Below are positions 1 through 8,521 of a stretch of DNA of 60,134 nucleotides, piece after piece; within the stretch, counting starts at the first letter, position 1, and each line of letters opens with the position of its first letter. The DNA is from Chersky-840 sp036511675 (GTDB lineage: Bacteria; Actinomycetota; Acidimicrobiia; Acidimicrobiales; UBA8190). The stretch spans positions 1-60,134 of the forward strand of contig DATCBU010000032.1 of assembly GCA_036511675.1 (NCBI GenBank), written 5' to 3'. A model generated the notes under the pieces. That model saw nothing but the letters and a program-made list of their open reading frames with translations. It was not told the origin of the DNA and made no database searches. The position numbers and the translations under genes were made by a program.

Positions 1-631
1 GGGGCACGCCGAAGAGGTCGCACAGCTCGGGGGACCAGGCGAGTGTGGCCGTGTCCAACAGGAGCGTGCGGCTGGCGTTGGAGGGATCGGTGGCGTAGAC
101 GCCACCGCGGGTGCCACCGGTCAGGTTCCACAGCACCCAGCTGTCCACCGTGCAGAAGGAGAGGTTCGGGTCGTCGGCCGCCAGGGCGAGATCGCCGTGT
201 CGGAGGAGCCAGGCTGCCTTGGTGGCACTGAAATACGGATCGAGCACGAGGCCCGTGGTGGCGCGCACCAAAGGGAGATGGCCCGCCTCCGTCAGCTCGG
301 CGCACAGGGCCGCGGTGCGCCGGTCCTGCCACACGATGGCCCGGTGCAGGGGACGGCCCGTGGCGCGGTCCCAGGCCACCACCGTCTCGCGCTGGTTGGT
401 GATGCCGATCGCGGCCACGGTGGCTCCCGCGGCGTGCCGGCGTTGCGCCACCTCGGCCACCGTCGACACCACCGATTCCCAGATCTCGACGGGGTCGTGC
501 TCGACCCATCCCGGCCGGGGATAGTGCTGGGTGAGCTCGCGGTACGAGACGTCCACCACGGCCCCCGACCCGTCCACGGCCAGCGCCCGCACCCCGCTCG
601 TCCCCGCATCGATGGCGATCACGCAGGCCAC
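1..631 (-). CDS. glpK: Glycerol kinase, N-terminal part (cut by window edge)
   Basis: This is an FGGY-family sugar kinase, most like glycerol kinase, which phosphorylates glycerol with ATP to glycerol 3-phosphate in the cytoplasm. About 210 residues are visible of the usual 500 or so; the C-terminal half lies beyond position 1. The phosphate-binding loop DAGTSGVR (residues 8-15) and the motifs GITNQRET (76-83) and WQDRRT (101-106) are those of glycerol kinases. The start is taken as GTG at 631; an in-frame GTG at 622 is an alternative, and neither has a clear ribosome binding site. It is divergent from nrdJ. A closely related pentulose kinase cannot be fully excluded without the C-terminal half. 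Confidence 0.85.
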   Translation of the reverse strand, partial: MACVIAIDAGTSGVRALAVDGSGAVVDVSYRELTQHYPRPGWVEHDPVEIWESVVSTVAEVAQRRHAAGATVAAIGITNQRETVVAWDRATGRPLHRAIVWQDRRTAALCAELTEAGHLPLVRATTGLVLDPYFSATKAAWLLRHGDLALAADDPNLSFCTVDSWVLWNLTGGTRGGVYATDPSNASRTLLLDTATLAWSPELCDLFGVP

Positions 632-753
632 GGCCGGACCCTATATGGCCTCCCAGGCACACCCCGAGGGGGGCCCGACCCGCTGTCGGATCGGGCCCGG
701 GTGCAAACCTTCGCGAACGGGTCGCGACCAGGGCGGACGCCGGAGGAAACCCA

Positions 754-783
754 TTGACACTCTCGTAACTACAGTGCTGTAAT
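754..783 (+). promoter_or_regulatory. Probable sigma-70-type promoter of nrdJ
   Basis: A perfect -35 hexamer TTGACA (754-759) is followed after 18 bases by TGTAAT (778-783), five of six matches to TATAAT. The -10 overlaps an imperfect palindrome, TACAG..CTGTA (770-781), that could be an operator. The gap between glpK and nrdJ (632-921) holds this promoter, the NrdR-box candidate at 817-832 and the ribosome binding site GGAAAGG (901-907); I saw nothing else in it. Confidence 0.55.
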
Positions 784-816
784 GGCCACTGCATCTGGGG
801 GCCACTTCAGACGGGA

Positions 817-832
817 CCACAACATCTTGTGG
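817..832 (+). promoter_or_regulatory. Candidate NrdR box upstream of nrdJ
   Basis: The 16-base sequence CCACAACATCTTGTGG has two perfect 6-base arms around CATC and agrees at 12 of 16 positions with the NrdR consensus ACACWATATATWGTGT. NrdR is the repressor of ribonucleotide reductase genes, so the site fits the gene 90 bases downstream. Only one good copy is visible; NrdR boxes usually occur in pairs. It lies downstream of the probable -10, where a bound repressor would block transcription. Confidence 0.55.
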
Positions 833-921
833 TTTGAGGGGGGCAGTAGGGCGGGGAGCCCTGTCACCTCCCGAAGGTCGGCCCCTACGCTGGGAACCAA
901 GGAAAGGGTGGAACAACGATC

Positions 922-3900
922 ATGGCAATCGCTCCGCAGCGGACCGCTATCGGCATTCGGCGGCACTTCACCACCGAAGGGGTCCACCCCTACGACGAGC
1001 TCGCATGGGACCGGCGCGATTCGCGCATCACCGACTACCGCGACGGCAGCGTGGCCTTCGAGCAGCTCGAGGTCGAGGTCCCTGTCACCTGGAGCCTGAA
1101 CGCCACCAACATCCTGGCCCAGAAGTACTTCCGGGGGACCCCCGGCACCCCCGAGCGCGAGACCTCGCTCAAGCAGGTGGCCGACCGCGTGGTGGACACC
1201 ATCACCGCCTGGGGCATCAAGGACGGCTACTTCGAGGACGCGGCCGAGGCCGACACCTTCAGCGACGAGCTCAAGCACATCATCGTGAACCAGCGCGCCG
1301 CCTTCAACTCCCCGGTGTGGTTCAACATCGGCGTCAAGGGCGTGCCGCAGCAGGCCTCAGCTTGCTTCATCCTCGCCGTCGAGGACTCGATGGACTCCAT
1401 CCTCAACTGGTACCGGGAAGAGGGGATCATCTTCAAGGGTGGCTCGGGCGCCGGCGTCAACCTGTCGAGCATCCGGGCATCAGTCGAAAGGCTGCAAGGC
1501 GGCGGGACGGCATCGGGCCCGGTGTCGTTCATGCGTGGCGCCGATGCATCTGCAGGGACGATCAAGTCGGGGGGCAAGACCCGTCGGGCCGCCAAGATGG
1601 TCATCCTCAACGATGACCACCCCGACATCGAGGACTTCATCTGGTGCAAGGCGCTCGAGGAGCGCAAGGCCCGCGTCCTTCGCGACGGCGGGTTCGACAT
1701 GGACCTCGACGGATCGGACTCGTTCTCCATCCAGTACCAGAACGCCAACAACTCCGTGCGTGTCACCGACGAGTTCATGCAGGCCGTCCTCGACGACGCC
1801 GAGTGGGCACTCACGGCTCGCAACGACGGTTCGGCGGTCCGCATCGTCAAAGCCCGTGACCTGTTCCGGCAGATCGCCCACGCCGCCTGGGAGTGCGCGG
1901 ACCCCGGGATGCAGTTCGACACGACTATCAACCGTTGGCACACCGCCCCCAACGCCGGCCGGATCAACGGTAGTAACCCTTGCTCCGAATATATGCACAT
2001 CGACAACAGCGCCTGCAACCTGGCGTCGATCAACCTGCTCAAGTACCTCCGTGAGGACGACAGCTTTGACACCGAGAGCTTCAACGCCACCGTGGACGTC
2101 GTCTTCACGGCCCAGGAGATCCTGGTCGGGAACGCCGACTACCCCACGGAGAAGATCGCCGAGAATTCGCGCCGGTACCGGGAGCTCGGTCTCGGGTACT
2201 GCAACCTGGGAGCGCTGCTCATGGCGCAGGGCGTGCCCTACGACTCCGACGAGGGTCGCGCTCTGGCGGGGTCGATCACCGCCCTCATGACGGGCCACGC
2301 CTACGCCGTGTCCGCCCGCACCGCGTCCCGTATGGGGCCGTTTGCCGGCTTCCACGCCGATCGCGAGGCCATGCTCAACGTGCTGCAGATGCACCGTTCC
2401 GAGGTCGCCAAGATCGACGAGGAGCTCGTGCCCATGGAGCTGCTCTCCGCCGCTCAGGAAGCGTGGGACGACGCCGTCGAGCTCGGAGAGCAGTTCGGTG
2501 TGCGCAACTCCCAGGCCAGTGTCCTCGCCCCGACCGGCACCATCGCCCTCATGCTCGACTGCGACACCACCGGTGTCGAGCCTGACCTGGGTCTGGTGAA
2601 GACGAAGAAGCTCGTCGGGGGCGGGACGATGTCCATCGTCAACCAGACCGTCCCTCGTGCACTGGCGAGACTGGGATATATGCCCGAGCAGGTCGACGAC
2701 ATCATCTCCTACATCGACGAGCACAAGTCGATCGTGGGTGCACCGCATCTCGTCGAGGATCACATGGCTGTCTTCGCCTGTTCCATGGGAGACAACACGA
2801 TCCACTACACCGGGCACGTCCGGATGATGGGAGCGGTGCAACCGTTCATCTCCGGCGCCATCTCCAAGTGCGTCGTGGGTGACACCCTTCTTGCCACGGC
2901 CGACGGCCTCATCCGCATCGGTGGCCTGCACCAAGGTGAGAGCCCCGACAGCTTCCGTGACGAGATCATCGCCGTGGCTTCGATCGGTGGCATCCACAAG
3001 ACCGATGCCTTCTATTACGGCGGTGTCCGACCCGTGCGTCGCGTCGTGCTCCGCTCGGGCCATGCCGTCACAGGCACCCCGAACCACCGGGTCCTCACCG
3101 CCGGGACATCTGGACTCGACTGGAAGCGACTCGACGAGATCGAGCCCGGGGACTACGTTGCCGCCAAGTACGGGGACGAATTGTGGTCGGATCTCCCTGC
3201 TCGCTTCGACGACTTCACCCCGACGCCGACCTACGGATCGCAGAAGACGGTGCGGATCCCGGACGAGTTGACGGAGCCGCTGGCGTTCCTCCTCGGTGCC
3301 TACGCGTCGGAAGGCCACACCTCGCGTTCCAAGTGGACCATCGTGATCACGAACTCCGAAGACGCCGTCCTCGAGGAGATCGCCGAAGCGGCCCGGCAGT
3401 GCTTCGAGGTCGAGGCCAAGATCCGCCGGCCGGCCGACCGTTGCCCGAGCGTCGAGATCTCGTCGAAGACCATCGTGGAGTTCCTCGAGTACTTGGGATG
3501 TGGGGGACGCGCCTCGTCCAAGCGGATCCCCGATGCCGTGCTCCGTTCCCCGCGCGAGCTCGTGCTCTCGTTCCTCCAGGGGCTCGCCCTCGATGCCTAC
3601 ACCCACGGATCGACGACCACGGCGAAATGGGCGATCTGCCTGGATTCGCCGGCACTCCTCGACGACCTGCAGGCGGTCCTGACGAACCTGGGCGTCGTCC
3701 ACGGCCGGTCCCGCAAGTTCAACCTCACGTACGCCAAGACCTACGACGAGGTGTACGTCGTCGGTGTCCACGCCCAGAGGATGGTCGAGCTCGCCCCGTT
3801 CCTCGAAGCGCACAAGTCAGCGGCGGCCAAGCGCATGGCGGCCAGTGTCACGAAGACGACGCATAACACCGCCGACGTGGTGCCGGGCATCACTCCCGCG

Positions 3901-5064
3901 GAGCTCTACGCGCTGGTTCCTTACCGTCGCTGCAATGAGCTCGGCGTCCTGTTGCGGACCGAGTTCAACTTCCTGGCCGATCGTCGGACGAAGCACGTGA
4001 GCCGGGAGACGGTCGAGCGGGTGGCGCGCATCGAGGGGGTCCTGCTCCCCGAATGGCTGCACCAGGTACTCGACGACAAGCTCCACTTCAGCCCGGTCGA
4101 GTCTGTGGACGACGCCGGCGAGCGTGAGGTGTTCGACGTCTCGGTGCCCTACACCCACGCCTTCGTCGCCAACGGGATCGTCAACCACAACACCGTGAAC
4201 CTTCCCGAGGACATCAGCGTCGAGGACATCGAGCAGTTGCATCTCGATGCCTGGCGGCTGGGGATCAAGGCCGTCGCCATCTACCGCGACAACTGCAAGG
4301 TGGGCCAGCCCCTGTCCACCACCAAGAAGGCCGGTGTCGGTGAGGGCGGCGACTTCGCCCCGCCGGGATCCCAGGCCGAGGCTCGTGACCGCGCCGCGGC
4401 GGCCAAGATCGCCGAGCTCGAGTCCGCACTCTCCCTGGTCCAGAGCCGGTCGCGTGACACCGTGGTCGTGGGAGCGGTGCGGGAGCGCCTCCCGCGGCGA
4501 CGCAAGTCCAGCACGTTCGCATTCCGAGTGGCCGACTGCGAGGGGTACGTGACCGTCGGGGAGTACGACGACGGCCGGCCCGGCGAGGTGTTCATGAAGG
4601 TCTCCAAGCAGGGCTCGACCCTGGCGGGGATCATGGACGCCTTCTCCATCTCGGTCAGCCTGGGATTGCAGCACGGCGTGCCCCTGGCCACCTACGTCCG
4701 CAAGTACACCAGCATGCGCTTCGAGCCGGCGGGGATCACCGACGACCCGGATCTGCGCATCGCCACCAGCCTGGTGGACTACATCTTCCGTCGGCTGGCC
4801 GTCGACTACCTGCCCCTGGCCGAGCGAGAGGAGCTCGGCGTGCTGTCGACGGGGGAGCGCATGCAGCCCACCCTGCCCGGCGTGGAGGAAGCCGCCACGC
4901 CCGAGGAGGACCTCGTCGACGACTCCGGGATCAGCTCCGTCCCGACCTCGGCGCGCGCCGAACAGAGCAACGCTCCGTTGTGCTACCAGTGCGGCATGGT
5001 CATGCAGCGAGCGGGGTCCTGCTACCTCTGTTCCAGTTGCGGGACCACGAGCGGCTGTTCGTAG
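922..5064 (+). CDS. nrdJ: Class II (B12-dependent) ribonucleoside-diphosphate reductase with intein
   Basis: NrdJ reduces ribonucleotides to deoxyribonucleotides with an adenosylcobalamin-generated thiyl radical. The 1380-residue precursor contains a 441-residue intein (residues 650-1090), leaving a 939-residue mature enzyme, normal for NrdJ. Visible active-site parts are the N-terminal redox cysteine context QQASACF, and NPCSEY, which supplies the radical cysteine C354 and acid E356. The C-terminus holds two CxxC pairs in CYQCG...CYLCSSCG, the usual zinc-ribbon/redox tail. ATG at 922 is preceded by GGAAAGG. The intein sits in the conserved C-terminal block between FISGAISK and TVNLPED, so the enzyme must be spliced to work. 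A candidate NrdR box lies upstream. Confidence 0.97.
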   Translation: MAIAPQRTAIGIRRHFTTEGVHPYDELAWDRRDSRITDYRDGSVAFEQLEVEVPVTWSLNATNILAQKYFRGTPGTPERETSLKQVADRVVDTITAWGIKDGYFEDAAEADTFSDELKHIIVNQRAAFNSPVWFNIGVKGVPQQASACFILAVEDSMDSILNWYREEGIIFKGGSGAGVNLSSIRASVERLQGGGTASGPVSFMRGADASAGTIKSGGKTRRAAKMVILNDDHPDIEDFIWCKALEERKARVLRDGGFDMDLDGSDSFSIQYQNANNSVRVTDEFMQAVLDDAEWALTARNDGSAVRIVKARDLFRQIAHAAWECADPGMQFDTTINRWHTAPNAGRINGSNPCSEYMHIDNSACNLASINLLKYLREDDSFDTESFNATVDVVFTAQEILVGNADYPTEKIAENSRRYRELGLGYCNLGALLMAQGVPYDSDEGRALAGSITALMTGHAYAVSARTASRMGPFAGFHADREAMLNVLQMHRSEVAKIDEELVPMELLSAAQEAWDDAVELGEQFGVRNSQASVLAPTGTIALMLDCDTTGVEPDLGLVKTKKLVGGGTMSIVNQTVPRALARLGYMPEQVDDIISYIDEHKSIVGAPHLVEDHMAVFACSMGDNTIHYTGHVRMMGAVQPFISGAISKCVVGDTLLATADGLIRIGGLHQGESPDSFRDEIIAVASIGGIHKTDAFYYGGVRPVRRVVLRSGHAVTGTPNHRVLTAGTSGLDWKRLDEIEPGDYVAAKYGDELWSDLPARFDDFTPTPTYGSQKTVRIPDELTEPLAFLLGAYASEGHTSRSKWTIVITNSEDAVLEEIAEAARQCFEVEAKIRRPADRCPSVEISSKTIVEFLEYLGCGGRASSKRIPDAVLRSPRELVLSFLQGLALDAYTHGSTTTAKWAICLDSPALLDDLQAVLTNLGVVHGRSRKFNLTYAKTYDEVYVVGVHAQRMVELAPFLEAHKSAAAKRMAASVTKTTHNTADVVPGITPAELYALVPYRRCNELGVLLRTEFNFLADRRTKHVSRETVERVARIEGVLLPEWLHQVLDDKLHFSPVESVDDAGEREVFDVSVPYTHAFVANGIVNHNTVNLPEDISVEDIEQLHLDAWRLGIKAVAIYRDNCKVGQPLSTTKKAGVGEGGDFAPPGSQAEARDRAAAAKIAELESALSLVQSRSRDTVVVGAVRERLPRRRKSSTFAFRVADCEGYVTVGEYDDGRPGEVFMKVSKQGSTLAGIMDAFSISVSLGLQHGVPLATYVRKYTSMRFEPAGITDDPDLRIATSLVDYIFRRLAVDYLPLAEREELGVLSTGERMQPTLPGVEEAATPEEDLVDDSGISSVPTSARAEQSNAPLCYQCGMVMQRAGSCYLCSSCGTTSGCS
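2869..4191 (+). other. Intein with LAGLIDADG endonuclease domain inside nrdJ
   Basis: Residues 650-1090 of the NrdJ precursor form a protein-splicing element. It starts with C650 in block A (CVVGDTLL), has a block B of the form GxxxTGTPNHRVL, and ends with block F and the splice motif VNHN, followed by Thr as the +1 residue. All residues needed for splicing are present. A LAGLIDADG-type domain is inserted: motif 1 is LLGAYASEG (790-798) with E797 in the catalytic acid position; motif 2 is LQGLALDAY (885-893), where the acid is shifted by one and the final DG is missing. Splicing is therefore likely intact, but cleavage of DNA is doubtful. Confidence 0.95.
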
Positions 5065-5120
5065 CGTCAACGGCTCGTGGTGTGAACGGTCAAGCCATGG
5101 ACAGGCCACGGGTACGACCA

Positions 5121-5136
5121 GGGGTTCCGGTACGAT
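5121..5136 (+). promoter_or_regulatory. Promoter-like motif shared by the two TetR loci (copy 1)
   Basis: GGGGTTCCGGTACGAT, ending in a TACGAT that fits a -10 hexamer, lies upstream of the first TetR gene. It matches 14 of 16 bases of the sequence at 35642-35657, upstream of the gene pair containing the second TetR. Shared sequence next to paralogous regulators suggests a common promoter or operator core. Confidence 0.3.
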
Positions 5137-5168
5137 TTTGAGGAGCACCCGGCGGGGAGCCGGGAGCA

Positions 5169-5939
5169 GTGCCGAGCATCGGGGGCCGGATGGCGGCCGT
5201 GGACCAGGCTGACAAGCGTCCGCAATCTCTGGCGGCACAGCGCCAGGAGTTGACCAGGACCCGTATCCGTCGCGCTGCCATGGCCGCGGTGGCGGAGCAC
5301 GGCTTCGACACCACCGTGGAGCAGATCGCCGAGCTCTCGGGGGTGAGCCCCCGCACCATCTTCCGGCACTACGGGACCCACGACTGGTTGATCGCCGAGA
5401 CCGCCCGGGACATGTTCGAGGCGTGCGGCCGTTACCCCGACACCGGCTCGCCGCGCCACATCGATGACCTCGCCGACTGGATCGAGAGCTTGCCGCGGCA
5501 GGTCCCCGATGTCGACGCCTGGCTCGAGGCGCTGGCGGTGACCATCCACACCCGCATGGCCGAGGTCTTCGGCGTCGCCTTCTGGGACATCTACGCCCCA
5601 CCGCGGCCCGGGTCGGAGACCCTGGCCGAGGTGGCCGAGCTCTGCCGGGCCTATCGCCTCCGCGGGATGCCCTACCTGGCCGCCCTGGCCTGGCGCTCCG
5701 CCGGAGGCGCGGGGGAGCCCCCCGAGGACTTGACCCTGGCCTTCGCCCTGCACCTGTCGGCCCACACCACCCAGGCGCTCATGGCCGACTTCGGGTGCTC
5801 ACCGACGCGGATCGGACTCCTGTGCGCCCGCATGCTGCAGGGCGTTCTCCACCAAGCCGTGGACGCCGGCTCCCATGGTGACAGCCCGGCGGGCCCGGTT
5901 CCGCTCAGTGCGCGTGAAGGCCCGACAAGTGACCGCTGA
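5169..5939 (+). CDS. TetR-family transcriptional regulator
   Basis: A 256-residue TetR-type repressor. The N-terminal DNA-binding domain includes RTRIRRAAM, the VEQIAELSGVS helix and the recognition helix PRTIFRHYGTHD. The C-terminal ligand domain is helical and contains a 14-residue internal repeat of the form DDLxxWIExLPR/DVDxWLExLAV. It is clearly paralogous to the TetR protein at 36047. The GTG start at 5169 is preceded by GGGGAG at a good distance; ATG at 5190 is an alternative. It stands alone downstream of nrdJ and converges on the P450 operon, which is a possible but unproven target. Confidence 0.88.
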   Translation: MPSIGGRMAAVDQADKRPQSLAAQRQELTRTRIRRAAMAAVAEHGFDTTVEQIAELSGVSPRTIFRHYGTHDWLIAETARDMFEACGRYPDTGSPRHIDDLADWIESLPRQVPDVDAWLEALAVTIHTRMAEVFGVAFWDIYAPPRPGSETLAEVAELCRAYRLRGMPYLAALAWRSAGGAGEPPEDLTLAFALHLSAHTTQALMADFGCSPTRIGLLCARMLQGVLHQAVDAGSHGDSPAGPVPLSAREGPTSDR

Positions 5940-5960
5940 AGTGCGCGAGCGGCCCGCAGC

Positions 5961-7139
5961 TCACCCCTGGGCGCGGATGGGGAGGTACTCGAAGCGCCGG
6001 GTGAAGGGGCCCGGGGCGTAGCGTCCCGACGCACCATCGGCGGCGAAGCCAGGCAGGACCCGCAGCAGCTCCTCGATGACCACCTTGCCTTCGAGTCGGG
6101 CCGCGGCCGCCCCCAGGCAGTGATGGGGCCCCGAGCTGAACGCCAGGGTGCGGGCCACGGTGCGCGTGACGTCCAGTACTCCCGCCTCGGGCCCGAACTC
6201 CCGGGGGTCGCGGTTGGCCGAGGCGAACAGCAGGTGCACCTTGGCCCCGGCCGGGACGGTGACAGGTCCCTCGGGGGGACCGACCGTCACCTCGGTGGTC
6301 GTGGTGCGCGACAGGCCCTGGACGGGGGAGAGGAAGCGCAGCAGCTCCTCCACGGCTCCGGGCACCAGGTCAGGACTCGAGGCGAGGACCCGGCGCTGCT
6401 CGGGGTGTTCGCTCAGGAGCGCGGCCGTGCCCCCGATGAGCCCCGAGGCGGTGTCGTTACCGCCGGCGATCATCACGAAGCAGAACCCGAGGATCTCTTC
6501 GATGCTCACCGGGTGGCCGTCGACCTCGGATTCGAGCAGCACCGAGATCATGTCGGTGCCCGAGCCACCCCTCTTGGCCGCGGCGAGCTCGGTGAAGTAC
6601 CCGTAGAGCTCGCCCACGGCCCGACCCGCCGAGAGCACGTTGCCGCTGGCGTTGGCCTGCACGATGGCGCTGCTCCAATCCGCGAAGGCGGACCGATCGC
6701 TGTCGGGGACTCCGAGGTAGTCGGCCACCACGAACGACGGCACGGGGGAGGCCACCTCGGCCACGAAGTCGGCCTCGCCCATCTCGGCGATGCGCTGCAT
6801 GCGGGACCGGGTGAAGGCGCGCAGGGCCGTTTCTCGGGCCGACACCGCCCTCGGGGTGAACATGGCGTTGACCAGCCGGCGATAGAGGGTGTGGCGGGGC
6901 CGGTCCATCATCACCAAGGTGGGCATGAGCCCCAGCTTGGTGATCTCGTCCTCTTCGAAGGTGAGGCCGTGGGCCGAGGAGAAGGTCCCGGTGTCACACG
7001 CGGCGGCCATGACGTCGGCGAAGCGGGACAAGACCCAGAAGCCCCGCGTGGCCACGAAATGGACAGGATCCTCGTCGCGTAGGCGCCCGTAGGTCGGGTA
7101 CGGGTCGCGCCACAGCTCGGGGTCGAGTGGGTCGTACAT
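5961..7139 (-). CDS. Cytochrome P450
   Basis: A 392-residue soluble bacterial P450, which would hydroxylate a small molecule with electrons from a ferredoxin. The heme loop is FSSGPHHCLG with C341 as the thiolate ligand; the I-helix oxygen-activation motif is AGGNDT and the K-helix ExxR lies in EELLRF. ATG at 7139 starts 3 bases after the stop of the upstream cobalamin-binding-like gene, so the two are probably one transcript. No ferredoxin or reductase gene is adjacent. The substrate cannot be told from sequence. Confidence 0.95.
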   Translation of the reverse strand: MYDPLDPELWRDPYPTYGRLRDEDPVHFVATRGFWVLSRFADVMAAACDTGTFSSAHGLTFEEDEITKLGLMPTLVMMDRPRHTLYRRLVNAMFTPRAVSARETALRAFTRSRMQRIAEMGEADFVAEVASPVPSFVVADYLGVPDSDRSAFADWSSAIVQANASGNVLSAGRAVGELYGYFTELAAAKRGGSGTDMISVLLESEVDGHPVSIEEILGFCFVMIAGGNDTASGLIGGTAALLSEHPEQRRVLASSPDLVPGAVEELLRFLSPVQGLSRTTTTEVTVGPPEGPVTVPAGAKVHLLFASANRDPREFGPEAGVLDVTRTVARTLAFSSGPHHCLGAAAARLEGKVVIEELLRVLPGFAADGASGRYAPGPFTRRFEYLPIRAQG

Positions 7140-7142
7140 CGA

Positions 7143-8030
7143 CTATCGAAGGCGGCGCAGGGCGTCCGGCGGGCCGGCGGGAACGGCATCGGGATGGAGC
7201 GCCGATGCCAGGATCTCCACCCCATCGACGAGCCGGGGCCCCGGTCGGGAGAAGTACGCGCTGGCGTCGACGGCGAAGAACGCGGCGCCGGACAACTCGG
7301 CCCGACCGAGGAGCGAGCCGGCCTCGGCCACCGCGCCCTCGAGGTCGTAGCCACAGGGCATGAAGACCACGGCCTCGGGCGCCGCCGATGCGACCTGGTC
7401 CCAGGTCACCCGGACTGACGGCGTGCCGGGGCTGCTCAGGACGGCCTCACCTCCCGCGGTCTCGATCATCTCGGGCACCCAGTGCCCGCCGTTGAACGGA
7501 GGATCGGACCACTCGAGCGCGAAGGTGCGGGGACGTGTCCTGCCGGCCACGCCGTCGACCACCGCACCGATCCTCTGGCGCAGGTCGCCGACGAGTGCCG
7601 TGGCCGAAGCCTCGGTGCCGGTGACGGTGCCCACTCGCAGGATGCACTCCAGGACCTCGCCCAGCGAGCTCGGGTCCATGGAGAGGACCTCGGCACGACA
7701 CCCCAGGAGCTCGAGGGCATCGTTGACGTGTCCCGACGGCACCGCGCACACCGCGCACAGGTCTTGGGTCAGCACCAGATCGGGGCGAAGCTCTCGGACC
7801 GCCTCGGTGTCGAGGCGGTAGATGGGCTTGCCCCCGTCGATGCTGGCGCTCACCAACCTGTCCACCTCCGCCGGTTTAGCCGCAGGCGGCAGTGCGGAGA
7901 ACGACACCGACCGCTTGGCCCGGGCCGCAGGCGGCCAGTCGCATTCGTGGGTCACGCCCACGAGATCGTCCTCCAGGCCCAGGGCGTAGACGATCTCGGT
8001 GGCCGACGGCAGCAGGGACAGAATGCGCAT
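7143..8030 (-). CDS. Cobalamin-binding protein, BtuF/COG0614-like, without signal peptide
   Basis: A 295-residue protein of the periplasmic-binding-protein fold that resembles the substrate-binding part of B12 importers. It starts directly with RILSLLPSATEIVYALGL, the first strand and helix of the fold, and has no signal peptide or lipobox, so it is probably cytosolic. The block DPPFNGGHWVPEMI is typical of this soluble subfamily. ATG at 8030 is chosen because a longer in-frame extension upstream has shadow-like composition. No BtuC or BtuD gene is nearby. It lies between a small unknown gene and the P450, probably in one operon. Ligand binding is inferred from the family only. Confidence 0.8.
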   Translation of the reverse strand: MRILSLLPSATEIVYALGLEDDLVGVTHECDWPPAARAKRSVSFSALPPAAKPAEVDRLVSASIDGGKPIYRLDTEAVRELRPDLVLTQDLCAVCAVPSGHVNDALELLGCRAEVLSMDPSSLGEVLECILRVGTVTGTEASATALVGDLRQRIGAVVDGVAGRTRPRTFALEWSDPPFNGGHWVPEMIETAGGEAVLSSPGTPSVRVTWDQVASAAPEAVVFMPCGYDLEGAVAEAGSLLGRAELSGAAFFAVDASAYFSRPGPRLVDGVEILASALHPDAVPAGPPDALRRLR

Positions 8031-8088
8031 GCCGCCATGGTGGTCTGCGGGGGCGCACGGCGCCACCGCCGCCGGTCGGGGAGCGGGG

Positions 8089-8445
8089 TCAGCGCCGGGG
8101 CCGGCCCTCCAGGGCCACGATCTCGGCCACGTGCCGGCGCAGCCGCTCGCGGCCCATGACGCCGAGCGATGTCGGCCGGCCCCCCGTGCCGGGCGCGGGG
8201 CGCGACAGCGGCCCGGCCTGGACGGCATCGCCCAACGCATCCGCCAGGGTCTGGATCAGGGCGGGGGCCTGGTCGACGGGCAAGCGGAAGGTCGCCCGGC
8301 ACACAGAGCCGTGCCACAGGCTCACGATGACGATCCCTTCGTCGGGGTGCCAGGAGACCTCCATCCGCCTTCCATCGTCCCGCGCGTCGCCGAACCACTG
8401 GCGGCGGACTCCGTCCGAACGGGGCAACGGCATCATCGCCATCAT
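8089..8445 (-). CDS. Small conserved-looking protein of unknown function
   Basis: A 118-residue soluble protein. The centre, around RRMEVSWHPDEGIVIVSLW and CRATFRLPVDQAPALIQ, reads as two beta strands and an amphipathic helix and has normal coding composition; the C-terminus is basic (MGRERLRRHVAEIV). I do not recognise a function. The frame stays open far upstream, but that part is antisense to a permease gene and looks like a shadow, so the ATG at 8445 is used; no clear ribosome binding site is seen. It is followed by the cobalamin-binding-like gene after 58 bases. Confidence 0.6.
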   Translation of the reverse strand: MMAMMPLPRSDGVRRQWFGDARDDGRRMEVSWHPDEGIVIVSLWHGSVCRATFRLPVDQAPALIQTLADALGDAVQAGPLSRPAPGTGGRPTSLGVMGRERLRRHVAEIVALEGRPRR

Positions 8446-8521
8446 GGACCCGCAAGCCGATCGGAGACCAGGGGCATACCCTTTGCAATTGTGTGACGAA
8501 ACGGGAGTGTGAAGAAACGGG

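Noticed and set aside
770..781. TACAGTGCTGTA as a LexA box
   Set aside because: The actinobacterial LexA box has GAAC-type arms (GAACNNNNGTTC); this palindrome does not match.
632..921. Cobalamin riboswitch before nrdJ
   Set aside because: The gap is short and most of it lies upstream of the predicted transcription start; no B12-box series was found, only a chance GCCACTG.
1480..5601. Long minus-strand open frames of 777 and 594 codons opposite nrdJ
   Set aside because: They are antisense shadows of a certain gene in GC-rich DNA; their translations are rich in Arg, Gly and His and match no family.
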